Below the pieces are notes generated by a model, which did no database searches, was not told the origin of the DNA, and saw only the letters and a program-made list of their open reading frames with translations. This document shows, piece after piece, positions 44,671 to 53,176 of a stretch of DNA of 64,000 nucleotides. The translations under genes were made by a program, and so were the position numbers. The stretch covers positions 1-64,000 of the forward strand of contig LXYP01000007.1 in NCBI GenBank assembly GCA_001650955.1, in the 5' to 3' direction. The DNA comes from Sphingomonadales bacterium EhC05. Its GTDB lineage: Bacteria > Pseudomonadota > Alphaproteobacteria > Sphingomonadales > Sphingomonadaceae. The first letter of the stretch is position 1, and each line of letters opens with the position of its first letter.

Positions 44671-45582
44671 TCACGCGATATCGCCGAATGATTTGAGCGC
44701 AGCGGGTGCGACAATATCACCCCATTCCTGCACGAAATGCCCGGCCTCTTCGATCAATAACGGCTCAGGGCAGCCGTTGATCAGGCCGCGCAACATGTTC
44801 ATCACTGGCGGACCAAGCACCGGATCCGAACCGCCAATTGCCATGAAACTGGGGCCTTTCCATTCACCGCTCCAGAAGGCGGCGGCCTGTTTGCTGATTT
44901 CGACACCGTCCATATCGGGTTCAACCGGAACCAGCGCCGGAAATTTGCGGGCACCCGCCTGAAAGCTGTCGTCCGGATAAGGCGCATTATAGGCGGCAGT
45001 TTCGGCGGCGGTCATCTGCGGCGTGCCACGCGCAATAATCTCACCGGCGTCGAACACCGGCACGGTCAGCGCATATTCCTTCCAGGCATTGAAACCGTCG
45101 CCCGCGCCCGTGCCAAGCCCCAGGGCGGTGTTCATGATGATCAGTCGCGACAGCCGCGCCTTGAACCGCGCATCGACCGGCAAAGTCAGCCCGATCAGCC
45201 CGCCCCAGTCCTGGACCACCAATGTTACATTGGTCAGATCCAGTCGCTCGACCAATGCGAGAATATGATTGCGATGAAAATCAAATGTATAGCTGTCGAG
45301 CTCGGTCGGCTTGTCGGAACGACCAAAGCCAAAAAAATCCGGACAGACCACCCGCGCACCGGTAGCGGTGAAATGGGGAATCATCTTGCGATAGAGAAAT
45401 GACCAGCTCGGTTCGCCGTGCATGCACAGAAATGTCTTCTCCGCATCCGCAGGCCCGGTGTCAACATAGGCGGCGCGCAACCCCTCATAACCCGGTAAGT
45501 CATCGACATAATGGACCGGAAAATCAAAATCCGGGATATCTGCGAAACGTTCATCGGGTGTCCGTACAGCGGAAATGGTCAT
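44671..45582 (-). CDS. Haloalkane dehalogenase (alpha/beta hydrolase)
   Basis: 303 residues; ATG with AGAGGA nine bases upstream. MHGEPSWSFLYRKMIP (oxyanion hole with the halide-site Glu/Trp pattern), LVVQDWGGLIGLTLP with nucleophile Asp near 123 followed by the halide-binding Trp, and EEAGHFVQEWGD with the catalytic His near 279 give the HLD-I layout. It would replace a carbon-bound halogen by hydroxyl; the true substrate may be natural organohalides of seawater. Epoxide hydrolase is the main alternative. Confidence 0.85.
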   Translation of the reverse strand: MTISAVRTPDERFADIPDFDFPVHYVDDLPGYEGLRAAYVDTGPADAEKTFLCMHGEPSWSFLYRKMIPHFTATGARVVCPDFFGFGRSDKPTELDSYTFDFHRNHILALVERLDLTNVTLVVQDWGGLIGLTLPVDARFKARLSRLIIMNTALGLGTGAGDGFNAWKEYALTVPVFDAGEIIARGTPQMTAAETAAYNAPYPDDSFQAGARKFPALVPVEPDMDGVEISKQAAAFWSGEWKGPSFMAIGGSDPVLGPPVMNMLRGLINGCPEPLLIEEAGHFVQEWGDIVAPAALKSFGDIA

Positions 45583-46219
45583 GCTCGTAAATCCTCTCAA
45601 GTTGCGATTTGAAACCTGTCAGTGGAAAAGACAGCGGTCAAGCGGAATGGACTGCGTAGAATGATCCGCGCGCGAAAGTGACCGATTGGAAATCTCATCG
45701 AAAACTGACAGACAGCAGCTATTTTATTTTCTGTGACCTTCGCCCCAAACCTGCAAAAAACAAGGCGTTTATCAACGCCCAGACCATCTCGAGTGTGACC
45801 TATGAAAGAACACGTCTCGAAGCGCCGGCAATCCAGGAGAAAGAAACATAAAAGACTCATCACGCCGCGGAGCATAAGCGCGAGCGGCGGTTGTAGGAAA
45901 GTACTGCGATGTTGATCAAACAGGAACCGATATGACAGCGGCCAGATTAGGCGATCATGCAGTGAGCAGCTTTATGATGCGTGCTCCGGTGCCGAGCTTG
46001 ACGATGATAGCAAATATCGCGGTGACTATGTCATGCGGATCTTAGGATCAAATTTGGAAGCTCATCAGGTTTGACTGAGCTTTGGTTGAAAGTTAATTCA
46101 CTGTATAAATAAACTTTATAGAAACAAAAGATAATCATTTATCATATATATTGTTATTAAAAGCAGTAAAAATTTGGTTCTTAATAGGATTTTTATAAAA
46201 TATCTGGAGTATTTTAGTT
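45583..46219. other. Intergenic region, AT-rich toward its right end
   Basis: 637 bases with no convincing gene. One frame near 45935-46076 could be a degraded C-terminus (a YRGDYVMRILGSNLEAH-like end) but has no start codon. From about 46080 the composition becomes strongly AT-rich, unlike the flanks, which suggests acquired DNA or a promoter region for the tailspike-like gene. Confidence 0.4.
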
Positions 46220-46318
46220 ATGACAATAACACAAGTCAAAGGTAACAGTGGCAGGTTTTTTCGAAAACAAAACGGTGTAACAGGCCGGCTGGCAAGTAGG
46301 TTAGTGTATGACACATGA
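46220..46318 (+). CDS. Small ORF coupled to the tailspike-like gene
   Basis: 32 residues beginning MTITQVKGNSGRFFRK. GGAG lies ten bases before the ATG, while the downstream gene has no obvious site, and its TGA overlaps that gene's ATG (ATGA). It may be a leader peptide or, with a frame change, an N-terminal piece of the larger protein. No family recognised. Confidence 0.4.
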   Translation: MTITQVKGNSGRFFRKQNGVTGRLASRLVYDT

Positions 46319-48246
46319 CAAATCCTCTACAAATACGCTATACTAATCTGGCCGCAGCAAAGACAGACAATATTGAAGCTAAGTGGGGCGTTGGCACGAC
46401 AATCATCATCGAAAACCGAATGTCGTCACAGTGGGTGAAATATACTGGTAGCGCCCGATTGGCTACGAGTGAGGACTATACATGGTTTACGGACAATGGC
46501 GGTGACGTTTATCAGATCGCCGATACCGGAACGCTCAATCCATTGGAATGCGGCGCGGTTGGTGACTGTGTTTGGAGTTTTGCAACTAATGCAGCAGTAT
46601 CGGGCACGGATGACCGGGCAGCCGTGCAGGCCGCATTTGACTATTTTGCTGAAAATGATGTGCCTGGAGAAATCTCCTTTACGAGGCTCCACCGGATTAC
46701 GTCGGAAGTCGCGCAAGGCCCCATGAGGGCGGGTTTGGTGCGTTACGGCGATAATATCTCATTGCAACGCCGAGGATTCGGTCTGGTGGGCTGTGCTTTT
46801 GATGGAAGCGTCAGCACTGTCAACTATCGTGGTCTCCACTTGTCAGGCGGCAACAAGATTTCGATAGATACAGCAAGCAATCGGGTCGTAGACAAGACCG
46901 GTTACGACATTGCGGCTGCAATCAGTAAAGATGATGTTGATGTTTTATTGGGTTCGTCCAGTGACGCTTCAAACTTTGTTGCAGGTGATATAGTCTTTGT
47001 CCGCACTGGACAGACGCTTGCTGGGACAACCGAACCGGACAGCGAATTGAACATTGTCAAATCGGTTTCCGGCGCGACAGTAACTATGAAATATCCGGTA
47101 GCGGTCGACTATGCTCAGGAACGCTACAAGACCGGAAGCAACGGTCTGACCACAATATCCAGTATCGGAAATCTCGCACCTTTCCAGCTGGTCAACGTAA
47201 CCGACCGCGTCGTCCGCGGAGGTCTGATCGATATTGATCTAATCGGCCACAATTGTGAGCAGGTTCTGAATATATGGGGGGCGATGGATATAACGGTGAT
47301 GCCAACATGCCGCATCATCCATGGCAAAAATGGCATGGGTTCGAGAGAGTCACGAAACATCAATTATTATGCGCAGCACAAGCACACTGCGCGAGCCAAC
47401 AATGGCTATTTCATAGCGCCATCGACTGGCTGCACCCATTGGAGAATGAAGGCAATAGGGGAAAGTGAGGGTTATGCTTATTTTCACCTCCACGAAAGCG
47501 TCAAGGAGATTTTCGTTGAAGATATGAATCTATCGGTCGTCGGCAATGTCGGCGAAGCCAATCCATTGGTTGACGTTCTTGCACGGAACGGAATGATAAC
47601 GTTCAAGCAGGGCTATTTGAATAGCGGTGCTAGCACCGCGCCATCGATAGGCGTCGGATCTGCTGCTGATGTCAATGGCAATTATTGTGACGGCCCGATT
47701 CATTTTGGTGCCATATCTTATCGGAACAATGCCCCTACTGGCAACTCTGCGATAAGACTCAATGGCGCCAATGTGAACTTTTCATCAGATCCGATTGCGT
47801 TGGGGCATAACGATCGACTGTCTATTATCACCTATTTGCGTGATCCATGCTACGGTGTGCGAATAGGAGACCGATTGATTGGCCCGTTCGTCCATGATCG
47901 CCAGTTGATCCTTGGAAAAATTGGCCAAGATGCTGAAATTGTGAATTTCCGCCAGCGATATGATGTAGCCTTTGCATCGGGGGATAAACGTCTTCAAATC
48001 GGCTATTCTGGAGACCCTGATGCATATATGGATATGAGTTCGACGAATTTGAAAAGTGAAACAGCAGGAACTGTTACAGAGATCAAGCGGCACCCTGAAG
48101 ATGATAACGCGGGACCCTCATTGGGAGCACCACAATCAAGCAACAGAACAATCGTGGCCCAGATATCTGGCGGCGGCAGCACCGATTACACGTCAGGGAA
48201 GATACGGATCACCGCATTCATCAACAGGACATCACGAACGGCGTGA
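46315..48246 (+). CDS. Tailspike/pectate-lyase-like beta-helix protein
   Basis: 643 residues, no signal peptide. After about 80 residues there is the phage tailspike-like entry LNPLECGAVGDCVW followed by TDDRAAVQAAFDYF, the standard start of the pectate-lyase superfamily right-handed beta-helix in phage tailspikes and in capsule or exopolysaccharide depolymerases. The middle repeats glycine/asparagine-rich short strands (DVNGNYCDGPIHFGAISYRNN). No phage gene is nearby. It may be a phage relic, an envelope glycan lyase, or an adhesin. Confidence 0.65.
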   Translation: MTNPLQIRYTNLAAAKTDNIEAKWGVGTTIIIENRMSSQWVKYTGSARLATSEDYTWFTDNGGDVYQIADTGTLNPLECGAVGDCVWSFATNAAVSGTDDRAAVQAAFDYFAENDVPGEISFTRLHRITSEVAQGPMRAGLVRYGDNISLQRRGFGLVGCAFDGSVSTVNYRGLHLSGGNKISIDTASNRVVDKTGYDIAAAISKDDVDVLLGSSSDASNFVAGDIVFVRTGQTLAGTTEPDSELNIVKSVSGATVTMKYPVAVDYAQERYKTGSNGLTTISSIGNLAPFQLVNVTDRVVRGGLIDIDLIGHNCEQVLNIWGAMDITVMPTCRIIHGKNGMGSRESRNINYYAQHKHTARANNGYFIAPSTGCTHWRMKAIGESEGYAYFHLHESVKEIFVEDMNLSVVGNVGEANPLVDVLARNGMITFKQGYLNSGASTAPSIGVGSAADVNGNYCDGPIHFGAISYRNNAPTGNSAIRLNGANVNFSSDPIALGHNDRLSIITYLRDPCYGVRIGDRLIGPFVHDRQLILGKIGQDAEIVNFRQRYDVAFASGDKRLQIGYSGDPDAYMDMSSTNLKSETAGTVTEIKRHPEDDNAGPSLGAPQSSNRTIVAQISGGGSTDYTSGKIRITAFINRTSRTA

Positions 48247-48570
48247 AACCGCAGTTATGATGATAGCGCGCCAATTTCCAATTCAATATTGAGAAAACTG
48301 CACGGGTAACAGCGTATCAATTCGACCTCACACACTTTTTGCTGTGCAATCGATGTTTCTTCTTAAACTCGCCATAGAGGATAGCGACGTTACAGTTAAA
48401 ACTGCAATGATAGGTGCTACTGTCACCATAATCTGACCCGATATTATTGCGGGATAATTGCACCTGTTGCGATAGTTCCATCCGGTGCACGGATGCACTT
48501 ATTGGTTTGGCCCATCGCAAGTGCAGGGATGAAATAGACAATCAATCATGGTGTCCGATAGCCAAGCTGT
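48247..48570. other. Intergenic region, nothing recognised
   Basis: 324 bases between the tailspike-like gene and the convergent hydrolase gene. A short palindrome CAGTTAAAACTG-type element near 48392 is too small to call. No terminator with a clear T-run, RNA gene or coding frame is seen. Confidence 0.35.
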
Positions 48571-49266
48571 TCAGGCCAGGCCGATGTCTGCCCAGATCGG
48601 CAGATGGTCGGAAGCTTTGCGCGAAGACGCGCTATTCAGGACCCCGCAGTCCAGCGGTTTCAGACGGTCACAATGCATGATCCGATCGAGTTCAGCCACG
48701 CGGCCACGTGCATGAAAACTTCGCCCGCAAGGTATGAAGTGAAAACTGCGGCCAAAGTCGCTTAGACAGCCCCCTGATGCGCTCCATTCGTTGAGATCAC
48801 CCATCAGGACAGTGGGCAAATGACGACCATGTTCCTTTGCCAGCTTGATAATTGCCGCCGCTTGCCGGCGGCGCCACAGACCGGAAAGGTCAAGGTGCAT
48901 GCCCAAAACCGACAAGCTGGTTCCATTAATGTCAATCTGGGCGAGAACGGCACCTCGCGGTTCCAGATAGGGAATGTGAATGATATCATGCATCAGGACA
49001 TTTGCAGATTTGCGGACCAATATCGCATTTCCATGCCAGCCCATTGAATCATTCTGCACATCCAGTGGAACCGCGCGATAATCGCTATATTGTTGGAGCA
49101 TCAGCTCTGGAATGGCCGCGGCTCGTCGCCCAAATCGTCGATCGGCTTCCTGTAGCGCAATAATATCCGCATCAAGCTCATTCAGCACCTCAATCGTTCG
49201 GCCAGGATTGCGCCGCCGATCCGTGCCGATACTCTTGTGGATATTATAGCTTGCAACTTTCAGCAT
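48571..49266 (-). CDS. Endonuclease/exonuclease/phosphatase (EEP) family protein
   Basis: 231 residues. LKVASYNIHKSIGTD at the start, DIIALQEAD with the metal Glu, VLGMHLDLSG, LMGDLNEWSA with the Asp/Asn pair, and KASDHLPIWADI with the closing Asp-His are the DNase I-like motifs. It could act on DNA, phosphodiesters or phospholipids; substrate unknown. No signal peptide is visible. Followed upstream by a small membrane protein gene. Confidence 0.87.
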   Translation of the reverse strand: MLKVASYNIHKSIGTDRRRNPGRTIEVLNELDADIIALQEADRRFGRRAAAIPELMLQQYSDYRAVPLDVQNDSMGWHGNAILVRKSANVLMHDIIHIPYLEPRGAVLAQIDINGTSLSVLGMHLDLSGLWRRRQAAAIIKLAKEHGRHLPTVLMGDLNEWSASGGCLSDFGRSFHFIPCGRSFHARGRVAELDRIMHCDRLKPLDCGVLNSASSRKASDHLPIWADIGLA

Positions 49267-49293
49267 CTATTGTCTTGAAGCCTGCGGCCCTGA

Positions 49294-49704
49294 TCATCGT
49301 TCGTGCAGCGCTGTTCCATATCGCTGAATAACCGGAAACAAGGCGAATGCAATCTGTCCACCAAGACCGATCCTATTTTCAGGCAATTCATACATGCGGA
49401 GAAACCCGGTGATATCGCTTCCCTGCAGGATCATCGACAATAGCAATTCGCCAACCATAAGGAGACAGAATGCGAATGCGCCCATGGCCAGGCGCTGGTT
49501 GACGTCGTCGGAAATGTTGAATTTGTGAATCATCAGGCGACAGACAAACCAAGCTGCCCCAATCATCACCGGCATTTCCATCAGGACCGCGATGACAGAC
49601 CCAGTTAGCGGAGCAACAAGAACCTCTCGCACAAATCCCAAGATCGCACCCAATGTGAAGACGACAAGGAAATAGCCGAAACCGGCCGAAAGCGAGCGGA
49701 TCAT
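49294..49704 (-). CDS. Four-helix membrane protein, unknown
   Basis: 136 residues. Four hydrophobic segments (about 7-27, 33-58, 72-95 and a weaker last one near 110-125) with FNISDDVNQRLAMGAFAF between them. No catalytic motif. ATG is chosen over a TTG three codons earlier. It is 27 bases upstream of the EEP hydrolase and reads the same way, so the two may be cotranscribed. Confidence 0.65.
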   Translation of the reverse strand: MIRSLSAGFGYFLVVFTLGAILGFVREVLVAPLTGSVIAVLMEMPVMIGAAWFVCRLMIHKFNISDDVNQRLAMGAFAFCLLMVGELLLSMILQGSDITGFLRMYELPENRIGLGGQIAFALFPVIQRYGTALHER

Positions 49705-49779
49705 GATATCCAACTAATTTGTAGAAACCGCTCTGACGATACGTAAACTCACGGATATTGAAATACGCGCCTTGCCGAT

Positions 49780-50595
49780 ATGAACACCAGCGGAAATAGA
49801 TCATATGGAGATAGTTATGAGAAGCATATTGCTATTTCGGCGCCATTGATTTCCGACAATTTTAATGCGTCTCACACTACGGTCCTGTCGGTAGAGAACA
49901 TAACTAAGTCTTTTGGCAAATGTTCAGCGCTCGAGGGCATTTCTCTGAATGTTAATCGCGGCGAGATAGTGGGACTGCTTGGACCTGACGGTGCCAGGAA
50001 AACTGTGACTTTCTTTGCGATCCTCGGCCTCATGAAAGTTAACTCCGGAAAGGTGCTTCTGGACGGCAAGGATGTTACCCACTTGCCGCTTGATCAGCGC
50101 GCCTTGCGAGGCCTTGGCTATCTGCCTCAGGAACCGTCGATTTTTCGCGGACAGACAGTGTCACAAAACATAATGATGGTGCTCGAACTGTTTGAACGTG
50201 ATCCATCCAGAAGGAAGCGGAAGCTGGATAAACTGCTGACTGAATTCCATATCAACTATGTTCGCAATACGCCCGCCCGAGCTCTATCGGGAGGCGAAAG
50301 GCGTCGCTGTGAAATAGCACGGGCGATGGCGGCCGATCCGATGATCATATTGCTTGATGAACCTTTTGCCGGGATTGATCCCATGTCCATTCGGGACATC
50401 AGGGCAATGATTGGGGATTTGAAAGGGCGCAATATCGGGGTGCTTTTGACCGATCAAAATGTCCATGAACTGTTTGACTTGCTCGATCGGGTTTACGTCA
50501 TCCACCAAGGCCGGATTGCTTTTCATGGAAGCGTCGACGAAATGGTACATGACCCGGCCGTTCGTCATTTTTATCTCGGCGAGGAATTTGCATAA
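49780..50595 (+). CDS. LptB-like ABC ATPase paralogue with defective P-loop
   Basis: 271 residues with a 35-residue extension before the ATPase fold. The sequence tracks LptB (YLPQEPSIFRGQTVSQNI, LSGGERRRCEIARA, LLDEPFAGIDP), but Walker A reads GPDGARKTV: Gly73 of GxxGxGK is Arg, and Asn and Thr are also changed. The switch histidine of LptB (TDHN) is Gln226 (TDQN). The Q-loop, signature and Walker B Glu194 are kept. ATP hydrolysis is probably lost or weak. It lies apart from any lpt gene, suggesting a regulatory paralogue or a decaying copy. Confidence 0.85.
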   Translation: MNTSGNRSYGDSYEKHIAISAPLISDNFNASHTTVLSVENITKSFGKCSALEGISLNVNRGEIVGLLGPDGARKTVTFFAILGLMKVNSGKVLLDGKDVTHLPLDQRALRGLGYLPQEPSIFRGQTVSQNIMMVLELFERDPSRRKRKLDKLLTEFHINYVRNTPARALSGGERRRCEIARAMAADPMIILLDEPFAGIDPMSIRDIRAMIGDLKGRNIGVLLTDQNVHELFDLLDRVYVIHQGRIAFHGSVDEMVHDPAVRHFYLGEEFA

Positions 50596-50694
50596 TCGTT
50601 GGAAATGGCCCGAACCATCACGCACTATGGTGACAGATGCTACTGTCCCCATTCATTGCTGGCCGCGATGGGAATTGCACGGCAGATGCCATCC

Positions 50695-50727
50695 CAAAAA
50701 AAAGGGGAGTGCAAACGCACTCCCCTT
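50695..50727 (-). terminator. Rho-independent terminator
   Basis: A perfect 11-base stem (AAGGGGAGTGC / GCACTCCCCTT) with an AAAC loop at 50702-50727; on the minus strand it runs straight into eight or more T residues. It ends the M3 peptidase transcript and could also stop the convergent ABC gene. Confidence 0.9.
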
Positions 50728-50753
50728 CGTAATTGTCATCCGAAGAACCGCCC

Positions 50754-52991
50754 CTATTTGGTCGCGTCATTCTTGCTGCCCGCATCGGCGCTTTCGCTCG
50801 GGACCGGAAAACCGCGTTTCTTGAGGATATATTTGACCTCGGGATCGCGGCCGCGGAATTTGCGATAGGCGTCCTTGCGATCGGTTTCATTGGCCGTCGA
50901 CAGGATGATCGAGCGGAAGCGTTCGGCCGTGTCGGCATCCCAGACATCACCCGCCTCTTCAAAGGCAGCCCAGGTGTCGGCATCCATCGTTTCCGACCAG
51001 AGATAGCTATAATAGCCGGCCGAATAAGCGTCTGACGAGAAGAGATGATTGAACTGCGGCAGGCGGTGGCGCATGACGATTTCTTTCGGCATGCCAATTT
51101 CAGCCAGCGTCTCGCGCTCGAACGCATCCGGGTCGGTAACCGGCTCGGTGCGGTTGTGCAGCTTCATATCGACAATCGCACTGGACAGATATTCAACTGT
51201 CGAGAAGCCTTCGTTGAACGTCTTCGACTTGTTGATCTTGTCGACCAATTCCTGCGGCATCGGCTCGCCGGTTTCGGCATGTTTCGCATAATTGTCGAGG
51301 ACATAGCGGGTCAGCAGCCAATTTTCGTTCACCTGGCTGGGATATTCGACAAAGTCGCGCGGCGTACCGCTAAGGCCCGGATAGGTGATGTCATAGTTGA
51401 GATAATGCAGCGCATGGCCAAATTCATGGAATAATGTCGAGGCATCATCGAGGCTGATCAGCGTCGGCTCACCTTCGCCGCCCTTGACGAAATTATTATT
51501 GTTCGAAGCCAGCACATAGCGGTTTTTGCCGCCCAGATCATGTTGACTGCGATAGGTGGTCATCCACGCGCCGGAACGCTTACCTTCGCGCGCGAAATTG
51601 TCGAGATAGAAGAGACCGATCAGCTTGTCGCCGCGCTTGACTTCAAAGGTGCGAACCTCCGGATCGAATATCGGGACGCTGCCCGTATTGTCGGTGAAGG
51701 TCATGCCATAGAGCTTGCCCGCCGCATCAAACATCGCATCGACCATATTGTCGAGTTTGAAATAGGGTTTGATCTCCGCTGCATCGAGGTCATATTTCGC
51801 CTTGCGGACTTTCTCTGCATAATAGCGATAGTCCCAGGGAGCGATAGTGATAGCCGCGCCTTCCGCATCGGCCACTTCCTGCATGTCGGCGACTTCTTCC
51901 TTCACCCGGCCAACGGCTGCGGGCCAGACTTTCATCATCAGCTCCATCGCCGCTTCGGGTTCCTGCGCCATCGTATCGGCCATCCGGTAATGGGCGTGGG
52001 TTTTGAAACCGAGCAGCTTGGCGCGGTCCGCACGCAGCTTCAATATGTCCGCAATGATTGCATTGGTATCATTGCCGTCACCATTGTCACCGCGGTTGAT
52101 ATAGGCGTTATAGACTTTCTCGCGCAGGTCACGACGAGTCGAATTCTGGAGAAAGGGTTGCATAACCGAGCGCGTGTTTTTCAGCGCCCAGCCTTCTTTG
52201 CCCTGCCCCTCGGCGGCGGCCTTGATCGACGCAATGAAACTGTCCGGCAATCCGGCCAGATCGGCTTCGTCGGTCAAATAGATATAGGTTTCTTCGTCGG
52301 CCAATACTTTGTTGGAAAATTCGTTGAACGCTTTCGACAATTCGGTGTTTATCGCGATCAGCTTCTCTTTGTCCGCACCTTCGAGCAATGCGCCATTGCG
52401 CACGAGCTGCTCGTAATTGCGCTCTACGAGGCGCAGCTGTTGGGCATTGAGGCCCGCGTCGGCGCGGCCATCATAGACTGCTTTGGTTTTGGCGAGCAAT
52501 TTGGGATCGAGGGTCAGTTCGTTAAAAAAGGCAGACACTTTGGGCAGCCATTCGCCTTGAATCTTGCGAACCTCTTCGTTGGACAGGTTGCTGCTATGCA
52601 CACCCCAGATCGAAAAGAGATCATTGGCGTCATTGCCGACCAATTCCATCGGAACCGTGAAATTTTCGAAAGTTGCTGGCTCTGGATTGTCACGAACGGC
52701 AACCATTTCCGCTTTGACCCGGTCCATCGTGGTCTGGAAAGCCGCTGGAAAATCGGAAACTTTGACCTTATCCCAGGCCGGGACGCCGTCATAAGGTCCG
52801 GTCCAAGGTTGCAGGATACTATTGTCCCTTGCGGCATCGTCGGTGGATTGCGTCGCGCTCATTTTGTTCAATTCCGCTGTTGTCATTTTCTTTCCATGAT
52901 GATCGGCCAAGGCTGGAGTGGCGGTTGCGCCGAGAAGCGCCGCACTGGACACGCCAAGGAAGAATTTACGGCTGGAAATGGTGAATCGCAT
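50754..52991 (-). CDS. dcp: M3 family metallopeptidase (peptidyl-dipeptidase Dcp-like), exported
   Basis: 745 residues; ATG with GGAG eight bases upstream. A signal sequence (FTISSRKFFLGVSSAALLGATATPALA) leads a long helical domain, and the zinc site TLFHEFGHALHYL (HExxH) lies near 520. The Dcp/thimet family size and the downstream VEYPSQVNENWL block agree. It releases C-terminal dipeptides in the periplasm. Confidence 0.94.
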   Translation of the reverse strand: MRFTISSRKFFLGVSSAALLGATATPALADHHGKKMTTAELNKMSATQSTDDAARDNSILQPWTGPYDGVPAWDKVKVSDFPAAFQTTMDRVKAEMVAVRDNPEPATFENFTVPMELVGNDANDLFSIWGVHSSNLSNEEVRKIQGEWLPKVSAFFNELTLDPKLLAKTKAVYDGRADAGLNAQQLRLVERNYEQLVRNGALLEGADKEKLIAINTELSKAFNEFSNKVLADEETYIYLTDEADLAGLPDSFIASIKAAAEGQGKEGWALKNTRSVMQPFLQNSTRRDLREKVYNAYINRGDNGDGNDTNAIIADILKLRADRAKLLGFKTHAHYRMADTMAQEPEAAMELMMKVWPAAVGRVKEEVADMQEVADAEGAAITIAPWDYRYYAEKVRKAKYDLDAAEIKPYFKLDNMVDAMFDAAGKLYGMTFTDNTGSVPIFDPEVRTFEVKRGDKLIGLFYLDNFAREGKRSGAWMTTYRSQHDLGGKNRYVLASNNNNFVKGGEGEPTLISLDDASTLFHEFGHALHYLNYDITYPGLSGTPRDFVEYPSQVNENWLLTRYVLDNYAKHAETGEPMPQELVDKINKSKTFNEGFSTVEYLSSAIVDMKLHNRTEPVTDPDAFERETLAEIGMPKEIVMRHRLPQFNHLFSSDAYSAGYYSYLWSETMDADTWAAFEEAGDVWDADTAERFRSIILSTANETDRKDAYRKFRGRDPEVKYILKKRGFPVPSESADAGSKNDATK

Positions 52992-53176
52992 GGATGTTTC
53001 TCCGAGTGGTTGCGCCCAGACGAGGGCTATCAAACGCGCGCCTGCGGCGCAGTTAAATGCTTGTTACAGAAACCGCTGGCGAAAGGCAAAAAAGGTTGCC
53101 CATGAAATCAGTTTTTAGACCAACAGCGAATGAGCATCGACGAACAACATCATGGGATTGATCCGTACGCGGCCGA

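Noticed and set aside
45597-45875. 92-residue minus-strand ORF behind the dehalogenase gene
   Set aside because: Cysteine/arginine-rich composition with no family match, no ribosome site and no coupling.
45801-45911. 37-residue plus-strand ORF, very basic
   Set aside because: No ribosome site, no recognised family and no neighbour coupling.
45935-46076. Frame resembling a decayed C-terminus (ends GSNLEAHQV)
   Set aside because: No start codon and no recognised homologue, so it may be chance; kept only as a note on the gap.
48317-48541. 74-residue minus-strand ORF
   Set aside because: Irregular composition without a ribosome site; nothing links it to the adjacent hydrolase gene.
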